A stretch of 34,967 nt of DNA from an uncultured Lachnospiraceae bacterium (GTDB lineage Bacteria; Bacillota; Clostridia; Lachnospirales; Anaerotignaceae). The position numbers and the translations under genes are program-made. The notes under the pieces were generated by a model. It saw nothing but the letters and a program-made list of their open reading frames with translations, was not told the origin of the DNA and did not search any database. Where the stretch lies: the NCBI GenBank assembly GCA_944383855.1, contig CALWRB010000024.1:1-34967 (forward strand), in the 5' to 3' direction. This document shows positions 16,460 to 24,475 of this stretch, piece by piece; within the stretch, counting starts at the first letter, position 1, and the number at the start of each line of letters is the position of its first letter.

Positions 16460-17914
16460 ATGGATACACAAGGACTTACTTTATTGACAGATTTATATGA
16501 ATTGACGATGATGCAGGGGTATTATGAAACGGGACTGCATCAAAAGCAAGTGGTATTTGATTTGTTTTACAGAAAAAACCCCAGCGGAAACGGCTTTGCC
16601 ATTGCCGCAGGTCTGGAACAGGTCATTTCTTATATCAAAAATTTGCGTTTTAGCGAAAGCGATATTGCCTACCTGACAACACTGGGACTTTTCACGGACA
16701 AATTTATCGCATATTTAAAAGATTTCTCTTTCAGCGGCGATATCGATGCAATTCCGGAAGGCACTGTTGTCTTTCCGCATGAACCGCTCTTACGTGTAAA
16801 AGCGCCTATCATGGAAGCGCAGCTGGTGGAAACGGCATTACTGAATATCATCAACCACCAGAGTCTGATCGCCACAAAAGCAGCCCGCGTCTGCTGGGCA
16901 GCACAGGGCGACCCTGTGATGGAATTCGGTTTGCGCCGCGCGCAAGGTCCCGATGCCGGCACATTGGGCGCAAGGGCTGCTGTCATCGGCGGCTGCTGCG
17001 GGACAAGCAATGTCCTGACGGGTAAATACTTCCACATTCCCGTCAAAGGAACGCACGCGCACAGTTGGGTCATGAGTTTCCCCGATGAATTAACGGCATT
17101 TCGGGAATATGCAAGACTGTTCCCCAACGCCTGCCTGCTGTTGGTAGATACCTATAATACATTGGAAAGCGGTGTACCCAATGCCATTCGCGTCTTTCAG
17201 GAAATGCGCGATGCAGGCATTCCACTGAAAAATTACGGCATTCGTCTGGACAGCGGCGACCTCGCTTACCTTTCCAAACGCGCGAAGGAAATGCTGACAG
17301 AAGCCGGCTTTGACGATGCTGTGATCAGCGCTTCCAGCGATCTGGACGAAAACCTGATCGCCAGCTTAAAACTGCAGGGCGCAAAGATCTCTCTTTGGGG
17401 CGTTGGCACAAAACTGATCACAAGCGATGACTGCCCTGCCTTCGGCGGTGTGTATAAACTTGCTGCGGAAGAAAATGAAGCCGGCGATTTTATCCCCAAG
17501 ATCAAGCTTTCCAACAACCCTGACAAGGTCACCAACCCGGGCATTAAAAAAGTATTCCGTATTTACGATGTCAAAACAGGCAAGATCAAAGCGGATCTGA
17601 TCGCTTTGGAAGAAGAAACCATCGACGAAACACAGCCTTTGGTACTGTTTGACTCCGGCGCAAAATGGAAAAAAATGCGTCTTTGCCCCGGTTCCTATCG
17701 TGTCCGTGAACTTTTGACTCCGATCTTCCGCGCGGGTAAGCAGGTCTACACCTGCCCTGATGTCATGGATATCCAGGCATACTGCACGAAGGAGAAAGAT
17801 TCGCTTTGGGACGAGCATAAGCGTTTGAACAATCCACATATTGTTCCTGTCGATTTAACGGAAAAACTGAGTGAACTGAAAAACAAGCTGATCGATGAGA
17901 TGAGCGTAAAATAA
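16460..17914 (+). CDS. pncB: Nicotinate phosphoribosyltransferase
   Basis: The enzyme converts nicotinate and PRPP to nicotinate mononucleotide, the first step of the Preiss-Handler route to NAD. The 484-residue product has the Firmicute length. The N-terminus LLTDLYELTMMQGYYETG is highly typical. KGTHAHSWVMSFPDE holds the histidine region, VDTYNTLESGVPNAI and GIRLDSGDLAYLSK form the phosphate-binding barrel loops. ATG 16460 is chosen because the frame upstream runs through the promoter and the ileS leader; the binding site AAAGAGG is modest. It is a single-gene unit between a promoter and a strong terminator. I see no obvious NiaR-type operator. Confidence 0.96.
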   Translation: MDTQGLTLLTDLYELTMMQGYYETGLHQKQVVFDLFYRKNPSGNGFAIAAGLEQVISYIKNLRFSESDIAYLTTLGLFTDKFIAYLKDFSFSGDIDAIPEGTVVFPHEPLLRVKAPIMEAQLVETALLNIINHQSLIATKAARVCWAAQGDPVMEFGLRRAQGPDAGTLGARAAVIGGCCGTSNVLTGKYFHIPVKGTHAHSWVMSFPDELTAFREYARLFPNACLLLVDTYNTLESGVPNAIRVFQEMRDAGIPLKNYGIRLDSGDLAYLSKRAKEMLTEAGFDDAVISASSDLDENLIASLKLQGAKISLWGVGTKLITSDDCPAFGGVYKLAAEENEAGDFIPKIKLSNNPDKVTNPGIKKVFRIYDVKTGKIKADLIALEEETIDETQPLVLFDSGAKWKKMRLCPGSYRVRELLTPIFRAGKQVYTCPDVMDIQAYCTKEKDSLWDEHKRLNNPHIVPVDLTEKLSELKNKLIDEMSVK

Positions 17915-17922
17915 AAAAATTT

Positions 17923-17949
17923 CCCACCTGCCGCACAGGTGGGTTTTTT
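17923..17949 (+). terminator. Terminator of pncB
   Basis: A perfect 8-bp GC-rich stem CCCACCTG (17923-17930) / CAGGTGGG (17936-17943) with a 5-base loop is followed by six T. Confidence 0.92.
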
Positions 17950-18023
17950 ATTGCCAAAAAATATAGTTTCCTCAAAAATACAGCTCCGTTCTTGCGCTTC
18001 TCAAACACCGCTGCGAAAACAGT

Positions 18024-18075
18024 GTAAAAATAAGCGGAAGTTCCCGATACCGAATACCGATGGAACCACCGCTTA
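18024..18075 (-). terminator. Probable terminator after the metallophosphoesterase gene
   Basis: On the minus strand TAAGCGG (18069-18075) pairs with CCGCTTA (18031-18037), with a second stem GTTCC/GGAAC inside a 2x2 mismatch, then TTTTTA. It is 60 bp downstream of the gene stop. The 17-base loop carries a repeated ATACCGA. No gene is seen in 17950-18135. Confidence 0.58.
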
Positions 18076-18135
18076 CCGTACTACTTTTGGGTATGCAAAA
18101 CTGCCGCTTTTATCGTTCTTATCTTCTTACCGCAT

Positions 18136-18828
18136 TTACTCCAAAATCAATTTCGGGCGAAAATCCAGATAATCTGCCGATACCAAATGGTATTCGATGC
18201 CATCTCGTTTCCCCTGCAGCGCCATGCGGTGATTTTTCTCTCCGTGCAAATGCCCGAACACCACCTGCCGCACGGGATACTGCCGAAACAGCTCCGTAAA
18301 ATCCGATGCCTCCTGCTTATCATTGACAGGCGGATAATGCATCATAACCACAATTTCTTTTGCACCGCGCTGCATCGCCGCCTGCAGGGACAGCTGCATG
18401 CGGATTTGCTCCCTGCGGTAAATTTTTTCGTCCTGTGGCGTAAAAGAGTTGTCATTGGGACACAGCCACCCGCGAGAGCCGCAAAAAAACACACCATTCC
18501 AAAAAAAACAGTTATTCTTCAAAAAAAACAGCTTCGGATAGCAGCCGCTTAAACGGGACGAAGATTTCCACCAATAATCGTGATTGCCCTCCAGTAAAAT
18601 CTTTTTTCCCGGCAGGCTGTCGATCACATCTAAATCCGCCTGTGCTTCCTCTAAACGCATTCCCCAGGAGATATCACCCGCCAATAAAACCAGATCATCT
18701 TCCTTGACCTGCATTTTCCAATGCTTGATGATTTTTTCCGCATGGTCTTTCCAACGCTCACCGAATACATGCATCGGCTTTTTTACCGCAAACCCAAAAT
18801 GCAGATCACCCAATGCATACACTGCCAT
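18136..18828 (-). CDS. Calcineurin-like metallophosphoesterase
   Basis: A 230-residue cytoplasmic enzyme with the complete two-metal phosphoesterase signature: GDLHFG (D8, H10), GDISWG (D52), GNHDYWW (N82, H83), a later MHYPPVND histidine and GHLHGEKNH near the C-terminus. This family includes nucleotide, phosphoprotein and phosphodiester hydrolases, so the substrate cannot be read from sequence. AAAGGAG precedes the ATG. The small alarmone synthetase gene ends 21 bp upstream and drives the same transcript, so a nucleotide-second-messenger connection is conceivable but unproven. Confidence 0.91.
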   Translation of the reverse strand: MAVYALGDLHFGFAVKKPMHVFGERWKDHAEKIIKHWKMQVKEDDLVLLAGDISWGMRLEEAQADLDVIDSLPGKKILLEGNHDYWWKSSSRLSGCYPKLFFLKNNCFFWNGVFFCGSRGWLCPNDNSFTPQDEKIYRREQIRMQLSLQAAMQRGAKEIVVMMHYPPVNDKQEASDFTELFRQYPVRQVVFGHLHGEKNHRMALQGKRDGIEYHLVSADYLDFRPKLILE

Positions 18829-18849
18829 ATCCCTTGCTCCTTTCGGCTG

Positions 18850-19641
18850 TTACACGCGGTACACCTCTGCCATCATGTTCAGCCGTTCATTAAATTCCTT
18901 CAGTTTCTCCACATCGTTTTGGTTCCAAAGATCGATAAATTCACGATTGATCTTTTCCATATTCTCTAACTTGGCACCAAAATACAGGTTATGGATATTC
19001 TGCAAAATATTGGAAACCAGATTGTCCTTGATCTCATTCAGCCGCTGCGCGTTGGTGATCTCCTCGCGTATCGTCGCCATTTCGCGATCCAGACGAAACG
19101 CCGCCTCTGCGCAGTTTGTCAGCCGCTCCTGCAGTTCTTGCGGGATATTGCCGCTGTATTTATAACGCAGGGAATGCTCCGCTGTCGCCCAGAAATTCAT
19201 GGCATTGGTACGGATCTGTATTTCCGCGGGCACTTCACGATACCCCAGCGCCGTCTGCAAAGGGTAACGAATGATGATATGGTAGCTTCTGTAACCGCTT
19301 GCCTTCCGATTCGTGATGTAATCTCGTTCTTCAATCACCTTCATGTCGCGTCTGGAGCGGATCATTGCAATGATCTTGGGAATATCTTCCGTAAACTGAC
19401 ACAGAATACGGATCCCCGCAATATCTTCCATCAATTCCTCTATTTTTTCCGGCGGGATTTTTTTCCTGCCGGCTTTATCCATGATACTTGCCGTGCTTTT
19501 GACCCTTCCCGTCACCGAATCGATGGGGGAATAGATTCCTAAATAACGATACTCCGCATCTAAATTACGCAGCTTCACCAACAACTCGTCTACCGTTTGC
19601 CGATAAGGGTAAAGCAGATCCTTCCAGTTGATGATCTCCAC
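18850..19641 (-). CDS. Small alarmone synthetase, (p)ppGpp synthetase domain protein
   Basis: The product is a single-domain GTP pyrophosphokinase of the RelQ/YjbM type that makes (p)ppGpp from ATP and GTP or GDP. It lacks the HD hydrolase and C-terminal regulatory domains of Rel. Synthetase motifs are GRVKSTAS, EDIAGIRI, RDYITNRKASGYRSYH, AEIQIRT and FWATAEHSLRYKY. I choose the GTG at 19641 (263 residues): AGAAAGGAG stands about 10 bases before it and the protein then begins at the usual VEIINWKDLLYPYRQ. In-frame ATGs further upstream lie at or before the transcription start predicted from the promoter at 19714-19742. It leads a two-gene unit with the metallophosphoesterase. Confidence 0.92.
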   Translation of the reverse strand: MEIINWKDLLYPYRQTVDELLVKLRNLDAEYRYLGIYSPIDSVTGRVKSTASIMDKAGRKKIPPEKIEELMEDIAGIRILCQFTEDIPKIIAMIRSRRDMKVIEERDYITNRKASGYRSYHIIIRYPLQTALGYREVPAEIQIRTNAMNFWATAEHSLRYKYSGNIPQELQERLTNCAEAAFRLDREMATIREEITNAQRLNEIKDNLVSNILQNIHNLYFGAKLENMEKINREFIDLWNQNDVEKLKEFNERLNMMAEVYRV

Positions 19642-19713
19642 TTCTTCCCCACTCCTTTCTTGCTTTGGCTGCGTTTGCCCTACATTTTGATAAGCAAACG
19701 TCATCTGTTGTTC

Positions 19714-19742
19714 ATTATACCTTGAAAACGGCAGAAATTCAA
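19714..19742 (-). promoter_or_regulatory. Promoter of the alarmone synthetase operon
   Basis: Minus-strand -35 TTGAAT (19737-19742), 17-bp spacer and -10 TATAAT (19714-19719). The implied start of transcription near 19707 helps fix the GTG start at 19641. Confidence 0.87.
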
Positions 19743-20048
19743 GGAAACAGAGGGAAAAGCAATCGCGGAAATATCCGTTTTCCTTCTTTTTTTTGCAAAA
19801 CAACCTAATTTTGCCTTTTTTCATCTTTAAAATGCAACCTGCACTGTATCGTTTCTCCGTATGCGCCAAAATATGACAAAATCCCGATTGCCTTGCTCTT
19901 GCATCTATTCAGAATACAAAAATCCCGATTTCTTCTTTTCCTTCTTCCAAAACCATATCACTCTGTCTGCCAAATGATTCTTCCGCCAATCAGTGAAACT
20001 TATTTTTGGTTTTTGAGAAATAAGCTTCGATAAATAGCTGAAAAGCAT

Positions 20049-20077
20049 TTGACAAATTTTCGTATTCATGGTATCCT
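20049..20077 (+). promoter_or_regulatory. Promoter of the DUF2325-DUF3793-flavodoxin operon
   Basis: -35 TTGACA (20049-20054) is perfect, the spacer is 17 bp and the -10 is TATCCT (20072-20077). Transcription would start near 20084, just before the first operator. 19870-20048 shows no gene. Confidence 0.85.
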
Positions 20078-20086
20078 TTGGTCAAC

Positions 20087-20137
20087 AGTTAGCAATAGCT
20101 AACTTTTTTAACTCCCCTTGAGTTAGCCATGACTAAT
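20087..20137 (+). promoter_or_regulatory. Twin operator-like palindromes downstream of the start of transcription
   Basis: AGTTAGCAATAGCTAAC (20087-20103) and AGTTAGCCATGACTAAT (20121-20137) share 12 of 17 bases. They are spaced 34 bp start to start, about three helical turns, placing them on the same face of the DNA. The first is a perfect palindrome with 7-bp arms and a 4-base centre. The GTTAG half-site resembles the centre of DtxR/IdeR-type metal-repressor boxes; it does not match the Fur box. The first site is followed by six T (20104-20109) and might also act as a weak attenuator. Confidence 0.55.
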
Positions 20138-20165
20138 AGTTTGTGATTTTTAAAGGAGGTCGAAT

Positions 20166-20447
20166 ATGAGTGTTGTTATCGTCGGCGGACACGATCGCAT
20201 GGTTCGTCAATATATGGATATTTGTAAAAAATTCAACTGTAAAGGAAAAGTATTCACACAACTACCCGGTAATTTCCGCTCTCAGATCGGGCAGGCGGAT
20301 TTGATCGTATTATTCACCAGTACGGTTTCTCACATTATGGTCACAGGTGCCGTGCAGGAAGCACAGAAAAACAACATTACCGTAGCTCGTTCACACAGCA
20401 GTTCTTCCTCCGCGCTGAAAAAAATACTTTCCGCGCATTGTTGTTAA
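20166..20447 (+). CDS. DUF2325 protein
   Basis: The 93-residue protein matches the DUF2325 family: a short Rossmann-like start MSVVIVGGHDRM, a central ADLIVLFTSTVSHIM and a C-terminal HSSSSSALKKIL. The function of the family is unknown. An initial GG-x-D loop and repeated DLIV/FT strands suggest a nucleotide- or metal-binding fold, an inference only. AAAGGAGG stands before the ATG. It is the first gene behind a strong promoter with two operators, and DUF3793 follows 34 bp on, with flavodoxin third. That company points to iron limitation or redox balance. Confidence 0.92.
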   Translation: MSVVIVGGHDRMVRQYMDICKKFNCKGKVFTQLPGNFRSQIGQADLIVLFTSTVSHIMVTGAVQEAQKNNITVARSHSSSSSALKKILSAHCC

Positions 20448-20481
20448 ACCTGCAAATTTGTGAATCAAAAGGAGCTGTTTT

Positions 20482-21057
20482 ATGACATTCTTCGAAAAAG
20501 AGCTGATTTTTCATGCCTCTCCCACATTATTGGGGAAAAAGCAGGCAAGTTTATTTTCTCTCCCCCTTCAGGCACTGCCTGAACTGCGCAGCGAGATCCA
20601 AGCTTACCGCCATCACTTTGCGCCGCTTGGTATCGGCATCACATACCTTTACTGCTGTCAAAAGCAGCGCATCGTCTTATTGGTATACCGCGAAAAACAA
20701 ATGCTGCAATACTTAAAGCAGCAGGAAGTCAAAAAATTTCTCTGCCAATGCGGCTACCCCGCAGACTTAGATCAGGCAGACAGTTTTCGCCAAACCTTGG
20801 CGCATTTACGCAGACGCTGCACGGCATATGGGCAATTTCCGCATGAAATCGGATTTTTCTTAGGGTATCCCCCCGAAGATGTTTTTTCTTTCATTCGCGA
20901 AAAAGGACAAAACTATAAACTTTGCGGCTGCTGGAAAGTTTACGGTAACACGGCATGTGCCAAGCAGACCTTTCTGATGTATGAACGCTGCCGTACATTT
21001 TTAACAGAACAGGCAAAAGCAGGCATTCCTTTGATTTCTTTACTGGAAACAGCCTGA
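20482..21057 (+). CDS. DUF3793 protein
   Basis: The 191-residue protein fits DUF3793, a Clostridia-centred family without known function. The most characteristic part is FPHEIGFFLGYPPEDVFSFI with GQNYKLCGCWKVYGN after it. It has six Cys, two paired as CQCG and CGC. No signal peptide or membrane helix is seen, so it is probably cytoplasmic. A good AAGGAG site precedes the ATG. The position between DUF2325 and flavodoxin, facing the Feo genes, suggests a role in iron or electron-transfer homeostasis, which is inference from context. Confidence 0.92.
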   Translation: MTFFEKELIFHASPTLLGKKQASLFSLPLQALPELRSEIQAYRHHFAPLGIGITYLYCCQKQRIVLLVYREKQMLQYLKQQEVKKFLCQCGYPADLDQADSFRQTLAHLRRRCTAYGQFPHEIGFFLGYPPEDVFSFIREKGQNYKLCGCWKVYGNTACAKQTFLMYERCRTFLTEQAKAGIPLISLLETA

Positions 21058-21102
21058 TCACATTTTGCACCACTTAACTGAATCGACAGGAGGTAACAGC
21101 AT

Positions 21103-21528
21103 ATGAGCAAAATCGCAGTCATTTACTGGAGTGGTACAGGAAACACCACCGCCATGGCAAACGCACTGGCAGAAGGCATTACAGCACAGGGCACAGAGGT
21201 AGAAGTGTTCAGTGTAGAGGCTTTTCAAAATGATATTGCCTCTTACGACAAAATTGCTTTCGGCTGCTCGGCTATGGGAGATGAGGTATTGGAAGAAGTG
21301 GAATTCGAACCGTTTTTCGAGTCCATCGAGAAAACTTTGAAAGGCAAAAAAGTTGCATTATTCGGCTCCTACGGCTGGGGCGACGGCAAATGGATGAGAG
21401 ATTGGGAAGACCGTGTCAAAAAAGACGGGGCATCCCTGTTCGATGACGGTTTGATCGTCTGCGGATTTCCGGATGCACAGGCAAAAGAACTTTGCAAATC
21501 CTACGGCGAAAAATTCGCAGCATTCTGA
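21103..21528 (+). CDS. Flavodoxin
   Basis: A short-chain flavodoxin of 141 residues that carries electrons on FMN in the cytoplasm. The FMN phosphate loop is SGTGNT (9-14, within YWSGTGNTTAMA). The later GCSAMGDEVLEEVEFEPFFE and FGSYGWGDGKWM segments form the isoalloxazine-binding loops. AGGAGG precedes the ATG. In anaerobes flavodoxin replaces ferredoxin when iron is short, which agrees with its place in an operon next to feoAB. It is the last gene of its operon. Confidence 0.96.
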   Translation: MSKIAVIYWSGTGNTTAMANALAEGITAQGTEVEVFSVEAFQNDIASYDKIAFGCSAMGDEVLEEVEFEPFFESIEKTLKGKKVALFGSYGWGDGKWMRDWEDRVKKDGASLFDDGLIVCGFPDAQAKELCKSYGEKFAAF

Positions 21529-21546
21529 TCATAATTGCCCTTCCTT

Positions 21547-21595
21547 CATTTTGTCCGTTCCTTCCAAAGAACGGGCAAAATGTATTTTCAATTTT
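21547..21595 (+). terminator. Terminator after flavodoxin
   Basis: CATTTTG (21547-21553) pairs with CAAAATG (21576-21582), continuing into CCGTTC (21555-21560) / GAACGG (21569-21574), a 14-position stem with one T-G pair. An AT-rich tract with short T-runs follows rather than a clean T-run. Confidence 0.7.
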
Positions 21596-21626
21596 AAAAA
21601 GCTCAAGCAAGTAACTCTATCCTTCT

Positions 21627-21679
21627 AAAAAGAGCAAAGACCGGTTTGCAACTGCAAAACGGTCTTTGCTCTTTTTCTT
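21627..21679. terminator. Second, very strong hairpin terminator
   Basis: A stem of about 16 bp (GAGCAAAGACCG with CGGTCTTTGCTC at its core) extends through TTTGC/GCAAA in the loop. It has A-runs before and T-runs after, so it can work in both directions. It lies 45 bp after the flavodoxin terminator with no gene between, so it is either a back-up or belongs to an unseen transcript. Confidence 0.75.
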
Positions 21680-21774
21680 TTTTCTCATTTTGTATCCGCA
21701 CGGATAAATCTCTTTCTCACAAAATGCGCTGTTTTTTTCTCCCACGCTGCTTTAAGTATAAAAACATTGTCAAA

Positions 21775-21792
21775 AATTGTATGAATTGTATG
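21775..21792. repeat. Tandem 9-bp repeat in the flavodoxin-feo intergenic region
   Basis: AATTGTATG occurs twice head to tail (21775-21783 and 21784-21792), just after a TTGTCA. The stretch 21680-21958 has no credible gene on either strand. A TTGTCA/TATGAT pair here could be a weak plus-strand promoter, but the match is poor. Confidence 0.45.
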
Positions 21793-21958
21793 ATTTTTAT
21801 ACCGTTTTGTTACTGATTTTCCTTTATACCATTCTTTTTTGACCACTTCACTTCTTTCTTGCTGCCCTATTCACTCCGGAAATAATTATCTGCGCAACAA
21901 TCCCCACAGGCTAAACCGCGGTTTGCTCCGCCGCCCCTTGGTAGTGATTTTGCCGCTT

Positions 21959-21986
21959 AAAAAACCCCCGCATAAAAGCAGGGGTT
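21959..21986 (-). terminator. Terminator of the feo operon
   Basis: On the minus strand AACCCCTGC (21978-21986) pairs with GCGGGGGTT (21963-21971), with one T-G wobble, and is followed by TTTT. It lies 44 bp past the last feo gene. Confidence 0.87.
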
Positions 21987-22029
21987 CCTTTCCGTTTTAT
22001 AAAATAAGCATTTTCGTATGCCGCAAGCA

Positions 22030-22167
22030 TTACTTTTCTTTTTTGTCGCAGGAAGCACATTTTCCCTGACAGCCTTGGCAGCCACCGCAGGATTTTGTTT
22101 TGCGCATATGCCGCAGTGCTACGATCGCCCACAGCAGCAGTACGCAAAGAATCAATACTTCTCCCAT
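22030..22167 (-). CDS. FeoB-associated Cys-rich membrane peptide
   Basis: A 45-residue protein with an N-terminal membrane helix (VLILCVLLLWAIVAL, about 4-18), a basic turn HMRKTK, and a Cys-rich tail: CGGCQGCQGKCASC with five Cys (27, 30, 33, 37, 40), ending in DKKEK. This is the typical layout of the small Cys-rich peptide next to feoB in Firmicutes, which is thought to assist FeoB, perhaps by handling iron or sensing redox. GGGGGAG precedes the ATG. It starts 12 bp after feoB and ends before the operon terminator. Confidence 0.92.
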   Translation of the reverse strand: MGEVLILCVLLLWAIVALRHMRKTKSCGGCQGCQGKCASCDKKEK

Positions 22168-22179
22168 ATCTTCTCCCCC

Positions 22180-24186
22180 TCACAAAATGAAGCAGGCGAT
22201 CTGATAAGCGATCCATGCCACTATCCAAGCGATCACACACTGCATCAGCGCAACACCGACTGCCATCAGTCCGGAATCCAATTCTCGTTTGACAGCAGCC
22301 ATCGCAGCCATACAGGGCGTATATAACAGTGTAAAGACCAAAAATGCAATCGCAGAAGGCAGGGTAAACAAAGCAGAAAGTCCTTCTCCCAGCGCTGCCG
22401 TTCCTGTTCCCAACAAAACGCCCAGTGTGCTGACTACCGCTTCTTTTGCGGTAAACCCTGTGATCAATGCCGTGCAAACACGCCAATCCGCAAATCCCAA
22501 AGGATAAAACAGCGGCGCAAACCACTGACCAATCATCGCAAGCAAGCTCTGCGCGCTGTCCTCGACCACATACAGCCTTGCATCAAAACTTTGCAAAAAC
22601 CAAATGATCAGCGTAGCAAAGAAAATGACCGTAAAAGCTCTCTGGATAAAGTCTTTTGCCTTATCCCACATCAGCAAACAGACACTTTTCATCGAAGGGA
22701 AACGATAATTCGGCAGTTCCATGACAAACGGTATGGGTCTTCCTTTGAAAAACGTTCTGCCGTAAATGAGTGCAACAACGATCCCGACGACAATTCCCGT
22801 TATATACAACAGTATCATGACCAGCGCTGCATGCTGCGGGAAAAACGCCGCCGCAAACACACTGTAGATCGGAATTTTAGCGGAACAGCTCATAAACGGG
22901 ATCAAGAGTATTGTCATTCTGCGATCTCTTTGGGAAGAAAGTGTTCTGGTCGCCATCACCGCAGGCACAGAACAGCCAAATCCAATCAGCATCGGCACAA
23001 TACTTCTGCCGGACAGACCGATCTTTCTGAGCAAATTATCCATGACAAATGCGACACGCGCCATATAACCCGTATCCTCCAAAATGGATAAGAAGAAAAA
23101 CAATACCACGATGATCGGCAAAAATTGCAGCATACTGCCGACACCCGCAAATACACCGTCAATCACAAGGCTATGTACTACAGGGTGGATTCCATATGCC
23201 GTTAATGCCGTATCTGCCGCTGCCGTAACCCAATCAATCGCCGCCGCAAGCAAATCGCTTAACACCGCGCCGATCAAATGGAATGTCAGGAAAAACACCA
23301 AAAACATAATGCCGATAAAAATCGGTATCGCCAAATATTTTCCTGTCAGCACTTCGTCCATGCGCACGCTGCGGCGATGTTCGATACTTTCCTGCGGCTT
23401 GACCACTGTCGCAGCACAGACTCTTTCGATAAAATCGTAACGCATATCCGCCAATGCCGCATTGCGGTCCATGCCGTGTTCTTCCTCCATCTGTATGATG
23501 GTATGCTCCACTGTTTCCAGCTCATTCTGACTCAGCTGCAAACGTTCCATAATATCCTCGTCGCCTTCGATCAGCTTTGTTGCCGCAAAGCGCAGAGAAA
23601 TCCCCGCCGCTTCCGCATGGTCCTCGATCTGGTGCACGACGGAATGGATACAGCGGTGCACAGGCCCCTGCCTGCAAAAGTCGATCCTGCGCGGCAGCTG
23701 CTTTGTCTTTGCCACCTCAATGCTTTTTTGTATCAGCTCGTCAATACCTTCATTTTTTGCCGCACTGATCGGAAAAACAGGGATCCCCAATTCCTCCGAC
23801 ATTTTCTTGACATTGATCGTACCGCCGTTGTTTCTGACCTCGTCCATCATATTCAGCGCCAGAACCATCGGAATGCGCATCTCCATCAACTGCAGCGTCA
23901 GATAAAGATTGCGTTCGATATTGGTCGCGTCCACAATATTGATGATGCAGTCCGGGTGTTCCTGCAATAAAAAATCCCTCGTGACGATCTCCTCTGCGGT
24001 ATAGGGGCGAATGGAATAAATCCCCGGCAGATCTACTACCGTACAATTCTTCTGCCCTCTGATCTCTCCGCTTTTTTGATCAATGGTCACGCCCGGAAAA
24101 TTCCCCACATGCTGGTTGGAGCCTGTCATCTGGTTGAATAATGTGGTTTTGCCACAGTTCTGATTCCCTGCTAACGCAAAAATCAT
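22180..24186 (-). CDS. feoB: Ferrous iron transporter FeoB
   Basis: FeoB is the inner-membrane Fe(II) importer coupled to a cytoplasmic GTPase. The 668-residue product has G1 GNQNCGKT (7-14), G3 DLPG (52-55) and G4 NMMD (112-115), followed by a helical GDI-like region to about 270. The polytopic membrane part holds two Cys gate motifs, GFGCSVPAVMATR and FMSCSAKIP. Its ATG overlaps the feoA stop by four bases. The length is normal and no key motif is missing. The operon order feoA-feoB-Cys-rich peptide faces the flavodoxin operon across two terminators. Confidence 0.97.
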   Translation of the reverse strand: MIFALAGNQNCGKTTLFNQMTGSNQHVGNFPGVTIDQKSGEIRGQKNCTVVDLPGIYSIRPYTAEEIVTRDFLLQEHPDCIINIVDATNIERNLYLTLQLMEMRIPMVLALNMMDEVRNNGGTINVKKMSEELGIPVFPISAAKNEGIDELIQKSIEVAKTKQLPRRIDFCRQGPVHRCIHSVVHQIEDHAEAAGISLRFAATKLIEGDEDIMERLQLSQNELETVEHTIIQMEEEHGMDRNAALADMRYDFIERVCAATVVKPQESIEHRRSVRMDEVLTGKYLAIPIFIGIMFLVFFLTFHLIGAVLSDLLAAAIDWVTAAADTALTAYGIHPVVHSLVIDGVFAGVGSMLQFLPIIVVLFFFLSILEDTGYMARVAFVMDNLLRKIGLSGRSIVPMLIGFGCSVPAVMATRTLSSQRDRRMTILLIPFMSCSAKIPIYSVFAAAFFPQHAALVMILLYITGIVVGIVVALIYGRTFFKGRPIPFVMELPNYRFPSMKSVCLLMWDKAKDFIQRAFTVIFFATLIIWFLQSFDARLYVVEDSAQSLLAMIGQWFAPLFYPLGFADWRVCTALITGFTAKEAVVSTLGVLLGTGTAALGEGLSALFTLPSAIAFLVFTLLYTPCMAAMAAVKRELDSGLMAVGVALMQCVIAWIVAWIAYQIACFIL

Positions 24187-24413
24187 GACAGTACCTCCTC
24201 CACCTCAATATTTTTTGCATCTTCCAGCCGCAGCGTCAAGGTATATCCCCGCAAGCGAATCTCGATCGGATCTCCCATCGGCGCTGTTTTCGTAATGACC
24301 ACTTTTGTTTTGGGAATCAATCCCATATCCAAAAAACGGCAGCGCAGCATACCTTCGCCGCCCACAGATAGAATCACAGCCTCTTTGCCGATCGGCAAAC
24401 GATCCAGTGTCAT
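24183..24413 (-). CDS. feoA: FeoA, SH3-like accessory protein of ferrous iron uptake
   Basis: FeoA is a small cytoplasmic beta-barrel that associates with FeoB. The 76-residue product shows the typical CRFLDMGLIPKTKV and GDPIEIRLRGYTLTLRLEDAKNI segments. The second in-frame ATG (24413) is chosen since GGGAGAG lies six bases before it; the ATG at 24428 has no site. Only one feoA is present here, where some Clostridia have two. The stop overlaps the feoB start. Confidence 0.94.
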   Translation of the reverse strand: MTLDRLPIGKEAVILSVGGEGMLRCRFLDMGLIPKTKVVITKTAPMGDPIEIRLRGYTLTLRLEDAKNIEVEEVLS

Positions 24414-24475
24414 ATCTATCTCTCCCATCTATCTTTACAAACAAATTGTACTTTTTTTCTCATCTTGCGCTTTCC

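Noticed and set aside
20087..20137. Fur boxes at the flavodoxin operon
   Set aside because: The palindromes do not match GATAATGATTATCATTATC; GTTAG half-sites fit DtxR-type sites better.
23278..23970. A 230-codon plus-strand frame opposite feoB
   Set aside because: It is antisense to the conserved GTPase domain and has no Shine-Dalgarno or family match.
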